Shown here in pieces: positions 9,438 through 19,031 of a DNA stretch of 64,000 nt. The stretch spans positions 62,001 through 126,000 of the forward strand of contig NZ_JAIHLQ010000012.1 of assembly GCF_019733355.1 (NCBI RefSeq), read 5' to 3'. Source of the stretch: Pseudomonas baetica (lineage in GTDB: Bacteria > Pseudomonadota > Gammaproteobacteria > Pseudomonadales > Pseudomonadaceae). The notes beneath the pieces were generated by a model. It was given only the letters and a program-made list of their open reading frames with translations, was not told the origin of the DNA and made no database searches. The position numbers were made by a program, and so were the translations under genes. The stretch's first letter is position 1. Each line of letters opens with the position of its first letter.

Positions 9438-9460
9438 GTTGAGGCTGAGTGTACCTCAAC
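9438..9460. promoter_or_regulatory. Inverted repeat upstream of acyl-CoA dehydrogenase gene
   Basis: GTTGAGG-N9-CCTCAAC is centred about 60 bases upstream of the ATG at 9389, where an operator would be expected. It does not match the PsrA motif found before the third paralogue. Confidence 0.4.
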
Positions 9461-9519
9461 AACTTTTGCGACACATAGGGTCAACCGGTGACTGATTTGT
9501 TATTTTTAGTCACCGCAAA

Positions 9520-9595
9520 AAAGACCGCAGCCTTCGCCAGCGACCCAGGTAAAACGCGATTACCTGGAGAAGCCGACGAAGGCTGCGATCTTTTG
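9520..9595. repeat. Two-tier inverted repeat, family C (GCAGCCTTCG type)
   Basis: Outer arms read AAAAGACCGCAGCCTTCG and CGAAGGCTGCGATCTTTT, with one mismatch. Nested inside is CCAGGTA-N9-TACCTGG. The element fills the gap between two acyl-CoA dehydrogenase genes and would end minus-strand transcripts with a long stem. A single arm of the same family occurs at 41117-41148. Confidence 0.75.
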
Positions 9596-9602
9596 TTTGC
9601 GC

Positions 9603-11399
9603 TTAGAGAGCAAATAGCTCTGCCGGCAGTTTCATCAAACAATCGCTACCCGCCTCGACCGCCGCACGATGCGCCGCCGTGCGCGGCAATAGGCGTTTGA
9701 AATAGAACTCGCACGTTGCCAGTTTCCCCCGAAGGTAATCCGCCTCACCCTCGCCCGCGTCCAGTTGCGCCTGCGCCACCTGCGCCATGCGCAGCCATAG
9801 ATAGCCGAGGATGATGTAGCCGCTGTACATCAGATAATCCACCGAAGCGGCACCGACCTCGTCCGGGTTCTTCATCGCCGCCATGCCGACCTTCATGGTC
9901 AGGTCGCCCCACTGCTGGTTCAGCTCGTTGAGCTGAGCGACAAAACTGCCCAGTTGCGCATGCTCGGCATTCGCCGCGCAGAACTTGTGGACGATTTTAG
10001 TGAAGCCCCGCAGCAGCTTGCCCTGACTGCCAAGCACCTTGCGCCCGAGCAGATCGAGCGCCTGAATGCCGTTGGTGCCCTCGTAGATCGGCGCAATCCG
10101 GCAGTCGCGAACCAACTGCTCCATGCCCCACTCGCGAATGAACCCATGGCCGCCGAACACCTGCATGCCGTGGTTGGTGACTTCCAGCCCGGTGTCAGTC
10201 ATGAACGCTTTGCAGATCGGCGTGAGGAACGCCAACAGGTCTTCGGCGTCCTGACGCGCTTGGGCATCGCCGCTCAGGTGTGCGACATCGAGCATCTGCG
10301 CGGTGAAGTAGGTCAATGCGCGATTGCCTTCGTTGAAGGCTTTCATGGTCAACAGCATGCGCCGCACATCCGGGTGAACGATGATCGGGTCGGCCGGTTT
10401 GTCAGGGGCTTTGGCGCCGGTCAGCGAGCGCATCTGCAAGCGGTCATTGGCGTATTTGATCGCACCCTGGAAACTCGCCTCGCCCAGACACAGCCCCTGC
10501 ATGCCGGTACCAAGCCGTGCGTGGTTCATCATGGTGAACATGCAGTTCAGGCCCTTGTTCGGCTCGCCGATCAGGAAGCCCTTGGCGCCGTCGAAGTTCA
10601 GCACGCAGGTGGCTGAAGCCTTGATGCCCATTTTGTGTTCGATCGAACCGCAGGACACGCCGTTGCGCTCACCGGCCTCACCCGCAGCATCCGGCAAGAA
10701 CTTCGGCACGATGAACAGCGAAATGCCCTTGGTTCCGGCCGGCGCATCCGGCAGTTTGGCCAATACCAGATGGATGATGTTGTCGCTCATGTCGTGCTCG
10801 CCGGCAGAGATGAAAATCTTGCTGCCGGTGACCGCGTAACTGCCGTCAGCCTGGGGCACGGCGCGGGTCTTGATGATGCCCAGATCAGTGCCGCAATGGG
10901 CTTCGGTCAGGCACATGGTGCCGGTCCATTGGCCGGCGGTGAGTTTGCTCAGGTAAGTGGTCTTCTGATCTTCGGTGCCGTGGGCGTGGATCGCCGACAT
11001 TGCACCGTGGGTCAAGCCCGGGTACATGCCCCAGGAGGTGTTGCTGGAGCCGACCATTTCACTGATAACCAGCCCCAGTGAACTTGGCAGGCCCTGGCCG
11101 CCATAAGTCGGGTCCGCCGCCAGACCGTGCCAGCCGCCCTCAACATATTGTGCGAAGGCCTGCTTGAAGCCTGTAGGCGTTGTCACCACACCGTTGTCGA
11201 AATGGCAGCCCTCTTCGTCACCGCTGCGGTTGAGCGGTGCCAGAACGTTCTCACAGAACTTCGCGCCCTCTTCAAGGATCGCGTTGATCATGTCCGGGCT
11301 GGCGTCATGCGCGCCGAGGGCGGCGTAGTTGGCGTGGAAGTCGAAGACGTGGTCGATCAGAAAGCGCATGTCGCGCAGGGGAGCTTTGTACTCGGGCAT
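9603..11399 (-). CDS. Long acyl-CoA dehydrogenase, second paralogue
   Basis: A 598-residue paralogue of the flanking dehydrogenases. It starts MPEYKAPLRDMRFLIDHVFD, the conserved N-terminus of this subfamily; an upstream in-frame ATG at 11456 adds 19 residues without similarity to the paralogues and is rejected. MCLTEAHCGTDLG marks the flavin/substrate region, and the catalytic Glu should be Glu440 in [17 protein letters not shown]. The reaction is alpha,beta-dehydrogenation of acyl-CoA with ETF as acceptor. No PsrA-type box is seen within 90 bases upstream, unlike the third paralogue, so the genes may be regulated separately. Confidence 0.92.
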   Translation of the reverse strand: MPEYKAPLRDMRFLIDHVFDFHANYAALGAHDASPDMINAILEEGAKFCENVLAPLNRSGDEEGCHFDNGVVTTPTGFKQAFAQYVEGGWHGLAADPTYGGQGLPSSLGLVISEMVGSSNTSWGMYPGLTHGAMSAIHAHGTEDQKTTYLSKLTAGQWTGTMCLTEAHCGTDLGIIKTRAVPQADGSYAVTGSKIFISAGEHDMSDNIIHLVLAKLPDAPAGTKGISLFIVPKFLPDAAGEAGERNGVSCGSIEHKMGIKASATCVLNFDGAKGFLIGEPNKGLNCMFTMMNHARLGTGMQGLCLGEASFQGAIKYANDRLQMRSLTGAKAPDKPADPIIVHPDVRRMLLTMKAFNEGNRALTYFTAQMLDVAHLSGDAQARQDAEDLLAFLTPICKAFMTDTGLEVTNHGMQVFGGHGFIREWGMEQLVRDCRIAPIYEGTNGIQALDLLGRKVLGSQGKLLRGFTKIVHKFCAANAEHAQLGSFVAQLNELNQQWGDLTMKVGMAAMKNPDEVGAASVDYLMYSGYIILGYLWLRMAQVAQAQLDAGEGEADYLRGKLATCEFYFKRLLPRTAAHRAAVEAGSDCLMKLPAELFAL

Positions 11400-11489
11400 G
11401 GTGGCTTCTCCGTCAGCAGATTTCTTCAACCTACTGCCGGCCACCCTGCCCCACAATCATTGTCCAGACGCTGAATGCGCCGTCATCAC

Positions 11490-12812
11490 TCAACCGGCGG
11501 CACTGTCCATGCGCACCGCGCCACGGCGGTTCTGTCCGAACGCCACCACGCAGTTACGCCCCGCGCCCTTGGCGCTGTAGAGCGCCTCGTCCGCGGACTT
11601 GAGCACTTGTTCGGGGTTGCGCTGCTCGACGCGTTCAGCGACGCCAATACTGACCGTGACCGAGACACTGGACGCACCGGAGCCGGCGCGACGCTGACGA
11701 CCTTGCTGATCGTCCTGCGGGCGGTTTTCCTGATTGCGCAGTTGAATGTTGTAAGAGGCTATCGACTCGCGGATGACTTCCAGGTGCGGCATGCATTCCT
11801 CAAGGGTTTTGCCTGCAAACACCAGGGCGAATTCCTCACCACCGTAGCGATAGGCCCTACCGCCACCGCTGATTTTGGAGAGTTTACTGGCGACCAGTCG
11901 CAGCACCTGATCGCCGACGTCGTGGCCGTGGGTGTCGTTGAATTTCTTGAAGTGGTCGACGTCGCTCATCGCCAGCACGTAATTACGGCCAAGGCGTTGC
12001 ATGCGCTCGTTGAGCGCGCGCCGGCCCGGCAGCCCGGTCAGTTCATCGCGAAAGGCCATTTGATAAGCCTCGTGCGCCACCGCCGCCGCAATCATCAACA
12101 TCACCTGACTGCACATGATGTTCAGGGTGAATGGCAGGATGAAGGTTTTCGGCAGCATCCAGAACACCCCGAGCAACCCGACCAGTTGCGCCGCGTGCAG
12201 CGGACGCGGGTTGCGCCAGTACTGCCAGGCCAGCAACACAAAAGCCGAGATGAACACCGGATACGACAACTGGATCAGGCTCATCCACGCGCCGTGCAGC
12301 GCCGGCCAGCGGATTTCCGAAAGCCACATCAGCAGCGCTTGTGGGTAACTTTGCTCAAGCCCCAGCGCCACGCTGCCGAAGGCCAATAACACGGCAAACC
12401 GCGCGACCATGTCCTGAAACAGATGCGTACGCTCTTGCCATGCAGCGAACACACCGAACAATAACGGCAGCAGCAGGCAGACCAGATGGAACACCACGGC
12501 AGCGTCTTCGCGCACTTTGCCGTTGTCGCGGTAATAATCGGTCTGGGTGTCGAGCAAAAAGTAGGCGATGTACACCGTGAGCATCAGAAACAGTTCGCGC
12601 TGACGTCGGTAAACCGCGCAGTAAGCACCGCCCAGCAGCAGCACCAGAGTTGGCAACACGTTGAACAGGGACGTGAAGAACACGTTGAGGTCTTTGACGT
12701 ACGCAGCCGCCAACCCCGCGAGCAACAACAGCAGTGAAGGTAGGAAATGGCTGAGACGTACAGCGGAAGAACGCGGCAAAGGGTAGAACTCCGACCCGGC
12801 AAAAGATGGCAT
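11490..12812 (-). CDS. Membrane diguanylate cyclase (GGDEF domain)
   Basis: The protein has 440 residues if it starts at MPSFAGSEFYPL. An alternative ATG ten codons upstream (12842) lies five bases from a CRP-type site and has no ribosome binding site. The N-terminal 240 residues form about seven to eight hydrophobic helices; a GGDEF domain follows with DELTGLPGRRALNERM, the metal-binding DVDHFKKFNDTHGHD and the active site GGEEF at 324-328. It should make c-di-GMP. I saw no inhibitory RxxD immediately before GGEEF (the preceding residues are GGGRAYRY). A low-complexity Q/R insertion follows the active site. It interrupts an otherwise paralogous run of acyl-CoA dehydrogenases. Confidence 0.92.
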   Translation of the reverse strand: MPSFAGSEFYPLPRSSAVRLSHFLPSLLLLLAGLAAAYVKDLNVFFTSLFNVLPTLVLLLGGAYCAVYRRQRELFLMLTVYIAYFLLDTQTDYYRDNGKVREDAAVVFHLVCLLLPLLFGVFAAWQERTHLFQDMVARFAVLLAFGSVALGLEQSYPQALLMWLSEIRWPALHGAWMSLIQLSYPVFISAFVLLAWQYWRNPRPLHAAQLVGLLGVFWMLPKTFILPFTLNIMCSQVMLMIAAAVAHEAYQMAFRDELTGLPGRRALNERMQRLGRNYVLAMSDVDHFKKFNDTHGHDVGDQVLRLVASKLSKISGGGRAYRYGGEEFALVFAGKTLEECMPHLEVIRESIASYNIQLRNQENRPQDDQQGRQRRAGSGASSVSVTVSIGVAERVEQRNPEQVLKSADEALYSAKGAGRNCVVAFGQNRRGAVRMDSAAG

Positions 12813-12846
12813 TGTGCCTGCATTTTGAGCAGTTAAGCACATGCGG

Positions 12847-12862
12847 TGTGACGCGCGTCACA
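12847..12862. promoter_or_regulatory. CRP/Vfr-type binding site
   Basis: TGTGACGCGCGTCACA matches the CRP-family consensus TGTGA-N6-TCACA at all ten conserved positions and is followed by T, as in Vfr sites. Its centre lies about 43 bases upstream of the preferred diguanylate cyclase start. No competing minus-strand gene is nearby. Confidence 0.7.
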
Positions 12863-12950
12863 TCGAAGCCTCTTTAACGGCAGGAAATCGGCTTTTCTTA
12901 GCGTTTTAGTGGGGAATTTTCATCGCTTAAACAATTTTTCATCAGGCATG

Positions 12951-12982
12951 AAAAAGCCGCTGCCCCGAAAGGAGCAGCGGCT
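12951..12982 (-). terminator. Rho-independent terminator of the third acyl-CoA dehydrogenase gene
   Basis: On the minus strand, AGCCGCTGC and its complement form a 9-bp stem followed by five T. It lies about 20 bases after the stop at 13002. Confidence 0.85.
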
Positions 12983-13001
12983 GTGCAGACCGCGTTAAGG
13001 C

Positions 13002-14807
13002 TTAGTAGCCCAGCGCGAAGTCTTCTTCTTTCATGTCCATCAGGTTGTTGGCGCCCGAGAGCATGGTGGCCACGTGGGTACGGGTACGTGGCAGGATGCG
13101 CTGGAAGTAGAAGCGCGCGGTTTGCAGCTTGGCGGTGTAGAACGCTGCGTCGCCAGTGCCTTCTGCCAGCTTCTGGGCTGCCAGACGCGCCATGTCAGCC
13201 CAGAAGTAGGCCAGGCAGGCGTAACCGGAGTACATCAAGTAGTCCACGGAAGCCGCGCCCACTTCTTCGCGATCTTTCATGGCGGCCATACCGACCTTCA
13301 TGGTCAGTTCGCCCCACTCTTTGTTCAGTGCAGCCAGCGGTTCGACGAATTCCTTAACGGCTTCGTTGCCTTCGTTGGTCTGGCAGAACTTGTGGACGAT
13401 CTTGGTGAAGCTTTTCAGGGCTTCGCCTTGGGTCATCAGCACTTTGCGGCCCAGCAGGTCGAGTGCCTGGATGCCGGTGGTGCCTTCGTACAGCATCGAA
13501 ATGCGGCTGTCGCGAACGTTCTGCTCCATGCCCCACTCGGCGATGAAGCCGTGGCCACCGTAGATCTGCACACCGTGGTTGGCAGATTCAAAACCGACTT
13601 CGGTCATGAACGCTTTGGCGATCGGCGTCATGAACGCCAGCAGTGCATCGGCTTTCTTCTTCTCTTCTTCGTCCACGCCGTATTTGACGATGTCGACCTG
13701 TTTGGCGGTGAAGTACACCATCGCACGGTTGCCTTCGGCGAATGCCTTCATGGTCAACAGCATGCGGCGTACATCCGGGTGCACGATGATCGGGTCAGCA
13801 GCTTTTTCCGGCGCTTTCGGGCCAGTCAGGGAACGCATTTGCAGACGATCGCGAGCGTATTTCAGGCCGCCCTGGAAACCGATTTCGGCGTGGGCCAGAC
13901 CTTGCAGCGCGGTACCCAGACGTGCGGTGTTCATAAAGGTGAACATGCAGTTCAGGCCTTTGTTCGCCGGGCCGATCAGGAAACCGGTCGCGCCGTCGAA
14001 GTTCATCACGCAGGTCGCGTTACCGTGGATGCCCATCTTGTGTTCCAGCGAACCGCAGTTCACTGCGTTGCGCGCACCGAGGGTGCCGTCAGCGTTCGGC
14101 ATGAACTTTGGAACGATGAACAGGGAAATGCCTTTGGTGCCGGCCGGTGCGTCCGGCAGACGGGCCAGTACGATGTGGACGATGTTGTCGGCCATGTCGT
14201 GTTCACCGGCCGAGATGAAGATCTTGGTACCGGAAACTTTGTAGGAGCCGTCGGCCTGAGGTTCGGCCTTGGTGCGCAACATGCCCAGGTCGGTGCCGCA
14301 GTGCGGTTCGGTCAGGCACATGGTGCCGGTCCACTCGCCGGAAACCAGTTTGGTCAGGTAAGCCTCTTGCTGCTCAGGGGTGCCGTGCTCGGAGATGGTG
14401 TTCATCGCGCCGTGCGACAGGCCCGGGTACATGCCCCATGACCAGTTGGCTTCGCCCACCATTTCGCTGACAGCCAGACCCAGCGACTCAGGCAGGCCTT
14501 GACCACCATGCTCAACGTCGTGCGCCAGGCTAGGCCAGCCGCCTTCGACGAATTGTTTGTAAGCTTCTTTGAAGCCAGTCGGAGTTTTCACACCGGACTC
14601 GCTCCAGGTGCAACCTTCGGTGTCGCCAACGCGGTTCAGCGGCGCCAGTACCTGCTCACAAAACTTGGCGCCTTCTTCGAGAATGGCGTCAACCATGTCT
14701 GGAGTTGCGTCTGCGCAAGCCGGAAGGCTCTGATAGTGCGCTTCGTAGCCGAGCAGTTCGTCACGAACGAAGCGAATATCACGCAAGGGGGCCTTGTAGT
14801 CAGGCAT
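13002..14807 (-). CDS. Long acyl-CoA dehydrogenase, PsrA-box-controlled (FadE1-like)
   Basis: A 601-residue acyl-CoA dehydrogenase with the same architecture as its two neighbours. The N-terminus is [33 protein letters not shown] and [17 protein letters not shown] are present, with Glu441 as the expected catalytic base. It introduces the 2,3 double bond in acyl-CoA and reduces ETF. Two abutting PsrA-type boxes lie 62-88 bases upstream, so induction by long-chain acyl-CoA is likely. The corresponding P. aeruginosa gene is a reported PsrA target and long-chain FadE, as I recall it. A clear terminator follows, so it is probably monocistronic. Confidence 0.94.
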   Translation of the reverse strand: MPDYKAPLRDIRFVRDELLGYEAHYQSLPACADATPDMVDAILEEGAKFCEQVLAPLNRVGDTEGCTWSESGVKTPTGFKEAYKQFVEGGWPSLAHDVEHGGQGLPESLGLAVSEMVGEANWSWGMYPGLSHGAMNTISEHGTPEQQEAYLTKLVSGEWTGTMCLTEPHCGTDLGMLRTKAEPQADGSYKVSGTKIFISAGEHDMADNIVHIVLARLPDAPAGTKGISLFIVPKFMPNADGTLGARNAVNCGSLEHKMGIHGNATCVMNFDGATGFLIGPANKGLNCMFTFMNTARLGTALQGLAHAEIGFQGGLKYARDRLQMRSLTGPKAPEKAADPIIVHPDVRRMLLTMKAFAEGNRAMVYFTAKQVDIVKYGVDEEEKKKADALLAFMTPIAKAFMTEVGFESANHGVQIYGGHGFIAEWGMEQNVRDSRISMLYEGTTGIQALDLLGRKVLMTQGEALKSFTKIVHKFCQTNEGNEAVKEFVEPLAALNKEWGELTMKVGMAAMKDREEVGAASVDYLMYSGYACLAYFWADMARLAAQKLAEGTGDAAFYTAKLQTARFYFQRILPRTRTHVATMLSGANNLMDMKEEDFALGY

Positions 14808-14868
14808 AGCGATAAACCTCTGCTGATGTAACCGGGAATGAACGACCGTGTTGATTTGTTGTGACGGT

Positions 14869-14895
14869 CAAACAGTTGTTTGAAACATACGTTTA
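14869..14895. promoter_or_regulatory. Tandem PsrA-type boxes upstream of fadE1-like gene
   Basis: CAAAC-AGTT-GTTTG (14869-14882) runs directly into GAAAC-ATAC-GTTTA (14882-14895). The known PsrA motif is G/C-AAAC-N2-4-GTTT-C/G. The first box is a full match and the second has one end mismatch. Confidence 0.75.
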
Positions 14896-15033
14896 CGCCG
14901 AAATCTTGTCAAGCATCGATCTTTTGCCGTTCGTCAGCGCTTCTTTCAAACGCCGGACACAGCAAACCGCCATGCGCTCGAACGAGCCACGGGCGATAAA
15001 AAAAGATTAGTTGAGGGAGAAGGACTTACAACG

Positions 15034-15058
15034 AAAAACGCCGCGAACAGGCGCGGCG
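15034..15058 (-). terminator. Rho-independent terminator
   Basis: On the minus strand, CGCCGCG-N6-CGCGGCG is followed by TTTTT. It sits 26 bases after the stop of the small rod-like gene. Confidence 0.85.
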
Positions 15059-15083
15059 TCGGCCATACGTGAATGGCGAAAAA

Positions 15084-15380
15084 TCAGGCAAAGGTGTCGA
15101 TGATCGTACCGAGCATTTCATCGGAGGCCTTGGCGACTTTTGCCCCCAGTTCCACTTGAAACTTGCCTTGGGCCATCTCGACCATGTCGCTGCCCAGATC
15201 CATTTGCTGGCTGCGATCCACGCCACGCAGACGATCGACCTGCGCCTCGGAAGACTGGCTGGTAACCGAGCGCTCAATGGTGTTGTTGGCGATCTGGCTA
15301 GCGGCCTGATCGACGCGGTTCTGCCCGGTCTGAATCGTGCTCAGACCCGCATAAAAAGCTGTGTTACCGGAGATTTCCAT
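15084..15380 (-). CDS. Small protein resembling a miniature flagellar rod/hook protein
   Basis: A 98-residue protein without a signal peptide. I chose ATG 15380 because AAGGATGAG lies at a normal distance; the ATG at 15392 is inside that sequence. The N-terminal half (AFYAGLSTIQTGQNRVDQAASQIANNTIE) resembles the N-terminal helix of axial flagellar proteins, and the C-terminus (DMVEMAQGKFQVELGAKVAKASDEMLGTIID) resembles the C-terminal helix of FlgB/FlgC/FlgG. The central domain is missing. No other flagellar gene is near; neighbours are bioD and an acyl-CoA dehydrogenase. It has its own terminator. The family resemblance is my reading and could be a general coiled-coil pattern; function unknown. 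Confidence 0.75.
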   Translation of the reverse strand: MEISGNTAFYAGLSTIQTGQNRVDQAASQIANNTIERSVTSQSSEAQVDRLRGVDRSQQMDLGSDMVEMAQGKFQVELGAKVAKASDEMLGTIIDTFA

Positions 15381-15488
15381 GGAGGTTCTCATCCTTGGGA
15401 AGGATCAATAGGCGCCATTGAAACAGAGACGTCAGAAAAACACCCGTCAAAAACACTAATGGCACAGTGCCTGTTCATAGCTAAAAGC

Positions 15489-16169
15489 TTAGTCAAGCAG
15501 ATCCAATTGCAAATGCTCAGCTACGGCCTCAGCACTTAAAGCCTTCAACTTCGGCACGCGCCCCAGGCACGGCGCCGGAATCCGTTCAGCCAGCGTCGCC
15601 AGATTCTCCTCCAGCCGCGAAGTCTTGGGATCGATGATATTCGCCACCCACCCCGCCAGTTGCAGGCCATCCCGAGCAATCGCCTCAGCCGTCAGCAACG
15701 CATGACTGATGCACCCCAACCGCACGCCCACCACCAGAATCACCGGCAGTTTCAGTGCAATGGCCAGGTCCGACAGGTTGTCCTGATCCGCCAACGGCAC
15801 CCGCCAGCCACCCGCGCCTTCGATCAGGGTGAAATCGGCATTCATCGCCAGAATATCGCGCATCGGTGCCAGCAACGATTGCACCGTCAGCGCGACACCC
15901 GCCTCGCGCGCTGCCAAATGTGGGGCAATCGCCGGTTCGAACGCCACCGGATTGACCTGTTGATAACTCAGCGGCAATGAACACTCGGCCAACAGCGCAA
16001 GCGCATCGGCGTTACGCAGCCCTTTTGGCGTCACTTCGCAACCGGAGGCGACCGGCTTGCCCGCCGCCGTGCTCAACCCTGCCGAACGTGCCGCACACAG
16101 CAACCCAGCGGCAACGGTGGTTTTGCCGACGTCGGTGTCCGTCCCGGTGATGAAATAGGCTGCGCTCAT
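15489..16169 (-). CDS. bioD: BioD, dethiobiotin synthetase
   Basis: A 226-residue P-loop enzyme. BioD carboxylates 7,8-diaminopelargonate with ATP to give dethiobiotin. The Walker A motif is [10 protein letters not shown] at residues 8-17, with the expected KPVASG substrate strand and [10 protein letters not shown] further on. It is the last gene of the bioFHCD run; its ATG overlaps the bioC stop by four bases. No bioA is present in this window, so the preceding aminotransferase step must be encoded elsewhere. Confidence 0.97.
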   Translation of the reverse strand: MSAAYFITGTDTDVGKTTVAAGLLCAARSAGLSTAAGKPVASGCEVTPKGLRNADALALLAECSLPLSYQQVNPVAFEPAIAPHLAAREAGVALTVQSLLAPMRDILAMNADFTLIEGAGGWRVPLADQDNLSDLAIALKLPVILVVGVRLGCISHALLTAEAIARDGLQLAGWVANIIDPKTSRLEENLATLAERIPAPCLGRVPKLKALSAEAVAEHLQLDLLD

Positions 16170-16978
16170 AAGGGTTTCTCCAACACGGCGTAAACCACTT
16201 GATAGGTCGCCGGCAGTCCCTGTGCCTGACGGAATTGCTCATAAGCCTCGACCAGACCAAGAATCCGCGCCCGCCCGGTCAACCCGTCCGGCCGGCCAGG
16301 ATTAAGGTTGTGCGCACCCAACGCCTTCAATTCATGGGTCAGGCTGCGCACATCCGGGTAGTGCAGTACATGCGCCTGCTGCTCCAGACTTACGGCGCGC
16401 AAACCACTGGCCGCACACAACTGTTCATATCGAGCGAACTCGCGGAAGCGGTTGACGTGCACCAGGCCATCGACCTGGCGCCAGCTATCGCGCAATTCGA
16501 ACAACGTCCCGACACAAAGACTAGCAAACGCGAAAACACCACCCGGTTTCAGCACGCGAAAGGCTTCACTGAGCACCGCATCAAAATTCGCACACCACTG
16601 CACCGCGAGGCTGGAGAAGATCAGGTCACAGGTCGAATCCTGCAACGGAAGCCACTCCGCATCGCCAGCGATGAAATGTTCAGCGCCGCCCAATGGACGG
16701 GCGTGATCGAGCATGCCCTCGGCGATGTCCAGCGCCAGCCCATGACTTGCGACAAAACGCTCGGCCAAGGCGCGAGTGAAGTAGCCGGTGCCACACCCCA
16801 TATCCAACCAGCGCGCCGGCCAGAAATCCGCAGGTAAACGCTGCAGCAACTGTTTACCGACATCACGTTGCAACTCGGCGACACTGTCGTAACTGGCCGC
16901 CGCACGGGAGAAAGAGGCCGCAACCTGGCGCTTGTCAGGCAAGCCGCCAGGCAGCGCAACAAGAGACAAATCAGTCAT
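16166..16978 (-). CDS. bioC: BioC, malonyl-ACP O-methyltransferase
   Basis: The protein has 270 residues from the ATG at 16978 ([12 protein letters not shown]); another in-frame ATG lies four codons upstream. BioC methylates malonyl-ACP with SAM so that the fatty-acid machinery can build pimeloyl-ACP methyl ester. The SAM-binding motif [17 protein letters not shown] is clear, followed by [10 protein letters not shown] and the LKPGG motif. It overlaps the end of bioH by eight bases and the bioD start by four, so bioF-bioH-bioC-bioD are translationally coupled. Confidence 0.95.
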   Translation of the reverse strand: MTDLSLVALPGGLPDKRQVAASFSRAAASYDSVAELQRDVGKQLLQRLPADFWPARWLDMGCGTGYFTRALAERFVASHGLALDIAEGMLDHARPLGGAEHFIAGDAEWLPLQDSTCDLIFSSLAVQWCANFDAVLSEAFRVLKPGGVFAFASLCVGTLFELRDSWRQVDGLVHVNRFREFARYEQLCAASGLRAVSLEQQAHVLHYPDVRSLTHELKALGAHNLNPGRPDGLTGRARILGLVEAYEQFRQAQGLPATYQVVYAVLEKPL

Positions 16979-17702
16979 CACCGCACTCATGTAAAAAAGC
17001 CTGGATCGCGCCCGCTACTCCGTGTGGGTCTTCCAGAAGAAACGCATGGCTGGCCTGTTCGATCAGACCAATTTCTATATCCGGCAACAGGGTGAACAAG
17101 TCGCCCGCTGCCTCGGCTGGCACCAACCCGTCCTGCCCGGCGAACAGATGCAACTGCGGGCCTCGAAACGCCTGCAAGGCTTCACGAGTGTCCAGTTGAG
17201 CGAGCAATTCCAGCCCGGCCATCAATGTTGCCGGTGCAGTATTCGGCGCACCGCCAAGCATCAGCCGCGACAAGCCGCGCGGGTCTTGTGCGCCTTGAGC
17301 ACACAGCAGCGAGAAACGCTTGAGGGTCAGCCGTGGGTCGGCATGGCAACCGGCGAGAAATGCATCGAAGGTTTCGCCTGGCATCGCGCTCGGCCATTGT
17401 TCGTGGGCGACAAAAGCAGGGTTGCTCGCCAGCGTCAGCAAACCGCAGCAGTGTTCGCCGCGGTGCGCTGCCAGTTCGGACGCAAGCATGCCGCCCAGTG
17501 ACCAGCCACCGAGCCAGACATCTTGAGGAATGCGCTCATCGAGTTCGTCGAGCCAGTCTTGCAGATCACTGGAGTCGAGTTCCGGCAACGGTTCGATTTC
17601 GACCTGCAGATGTTCGTCGAGCCCGCGCAAAGCCCCGGCCAAAGGCTCCATCGGTGAAACACCGAGGCCCCAGCCGGGCAGCAGAATCAGGCGATTACGC
17701 AT
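16971..17702 (-). CDS. bioH: BioH, pimeloyl-ACP methyl ester esterase
   Basis: A 243-residue alpha/beta hydrolase. BioH removes the methyl group from pimeloyl-ACP methyl ester, ending chain building. Visible features are [15 protein letters not shown] at the oxyanion region, nucleophile Ser68 in GGWSLGG, acid Asp in [10 protein letters not shown] and His in [12 protein letters not shown]. The start ATG overlaps the bioF stop by eight bases; an upstream ATG at 17729 would extend into bioF and is rejected. Confidence 0.95.
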   Translation of the reverse strand: MRNRLILLPGWGLGVSPMEPLAGALRGLDEHLQVEIEPLPELDSSDLQDWLDELDERIPQDVWLGGWSLGGMLASELAAHRGEHCCGLLTLASNPAFVAHEQWPSAMPGETFDAFLAGCHADPRLTLKRFSLLCAQGAQDPRGLSRLMLGGAPNTAPATLMAGLELLAQLDTREALQAFRGPQLHLFAGQDGLVPAEAAGDLFTLLPDIEIGLIEQASHAFLLEDPHGVAGAIQAFLHECGDD

Positions 17703-18873
17703 GGCTTGGCTCCGACGACAGTTGGGCAAAGCAATCGGCCAATCCCTCTAACAATAGCTGCACCTGCGCCTCGCTGTGGGCGGCGGTCAGGGTCACACGC
17801 AGTCGTGCGCTACCGGCGGGCACGGTCGGAGGACGAATCGCGGTGACCATCAAACCGCGCTCGCGCAACATCTGCGATAGACGCACCGCACGACCGGCGT
17901 CGCCGATCATGATCGGCTGGATCGGCGTAAAGCTGTCCATCAACTCCAGACCGATCTGTTCAGCGCCGTGGCGGAACTGGCGGATCAGCGTCTGCAAATG
18001 CTCGCGACGCCAGTGTTCGCTACGCAGCAACTCCAGACTTTTCAAGGTTGCGCAGGCCAGCGCCGGCGGTTGACTGGTGGTGTAGATGTACGGACGGGCG
18101 AACTGGATCAGGCTTTCGATCAACGCTTCACTGCCGGCGACAAATGCGCCTGCCGTGCCGAAGGCCTTGCCGAGGGTGCCGACCAATACCGGCACATCGT
18201 CCAGGCCCAAACCGAAATGCTCGACGATCCCGCCGCCGTTGGCGCCCAACGGGCCGAAGCCATGGGCATCGTCAACCATCAGCCATGCCCCTTTGGCCTT
18301 GGCCTCACGGGCCAGCGCTGGCAAGTCGGCAAGATCGCCATCCATGCTGAACACGCCGTCGGTGACCACCAATGTATTGCCGGTGGCTTTCTCCAGACGC
18401 TTGGCCAGACTGCCGGCGTCGTTGTGCAAATAACGATTGAACCGCGCACCGGACAACAGCCCGGCGTCCAACAGAGAAGCATGATTGAGTCGGTCTTCCA
18501 GCACCGTATCACCCTGCCCGACCAGCGCCGTGACCGCGCCAAGGTTGGCCATGTAGCCCGTGGTAAACAGCAGCGCACGTGGGCGCCCGGTGAGATCGGC
18601 CAAGGCCTCTTCGAGTGCGTGATGTGGGCCGCTATGGCCGATCACCAGATGCGAGGCGCCCCCACCAACGCCCCAGCGCTGGGCACCGGCGCGCCAGGCT
18701 TCGATCACTTGCGGGTGATTGGCCAGGCCCAGGTAGTCGTTGTTGCAGAACGCCAGCAATGGCTGGCCGTCGACCACCACCTCGGGCCCTTGCGGGGATT
18801 CGAGCAGCGGGCGCTGGCGATAGAGATTTTCGGCACGGCGGGCAGCAAGGCGTGCGGCGAGATCGAAAGACAT
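17695..18873 (-). CDS. bioF: BioF, 8-amino-7-oxononanoate synthase
   Basis: A 392-residue PLP enzyme of the alpha-oxoamine synthase family. It condenses pimeloyl-ACP with L-alanine. It starts [21 protein letters not shown]. The PLP lysine is in [17 protein letters not shown], with [10 protein letters not shown] holding the PLP Asp and [13 protein letters not shown] near the N-terminus. It is the first gene of the bioFHCD unit. A REP pair of about 90 bp separates it from the bioB stop, so the two parts may be differently expressed or stabilised. Confidence 0.96.
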   Translation of the reverse strand: MSFDLAARLAARRAENLYRQRPLLESPQGPEVVVDGQPLLAFCNNDYLGLANHPQVIEAWRAGAQRWGVGGGASHLVIGHSGPHHALEEALADLTGRPRALLFTTGYMANLGAVTALVGQGDTVLEDRLNHASLLDAGLLSGARFNRYLHNDAGSLAKRLEKATGNTLVVTDGVFSMDGDLADLPALAREAKAKGAWLMVDDAHGFGPLGANGGGIVEHFGLGLDDVPVLVGTLGKAFGTAGAFVAGSEALIESLIQFARPYIYTTSQPPALACATLKSLELLRSEHWRREHLQTLIRQFRHGAEQIGLELMDSFTPIQPIMIGDAGRAVRLSQMLRERGLMVTAIRPPTVPAGSARLRVTLTAAHSEAQVQLLLEGLADCFAQLSSEPSHA

Positions 18874-18905
18874 GCAGGCCTCGAGTGTCAGCACAAGTTT
18901 TCTAA

Positions 18906-18994
18906 TGTGAGAGCGAGCTTGCTCGCGAAAGCGTCGTATCAGCCAACAACGCCTTTACTGACACACCGATTTCGCGAGCAAGCCCGCTCTCACA
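18906..18994. repeat. REP pair, family A
   Basis: GAGCGAGCTTGCTCGCGAA and an inverted copy lie about 50 bp apart, between bioB and bioF. The stem could stabilise the upstream bioB mRNA relative to bioFHCD. Confidence 0.9.
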
Positions 18995-19031
18995 GGGGTT
19001 TTGCATTCCTTCAAAGGAAACGGGGCAGGCT

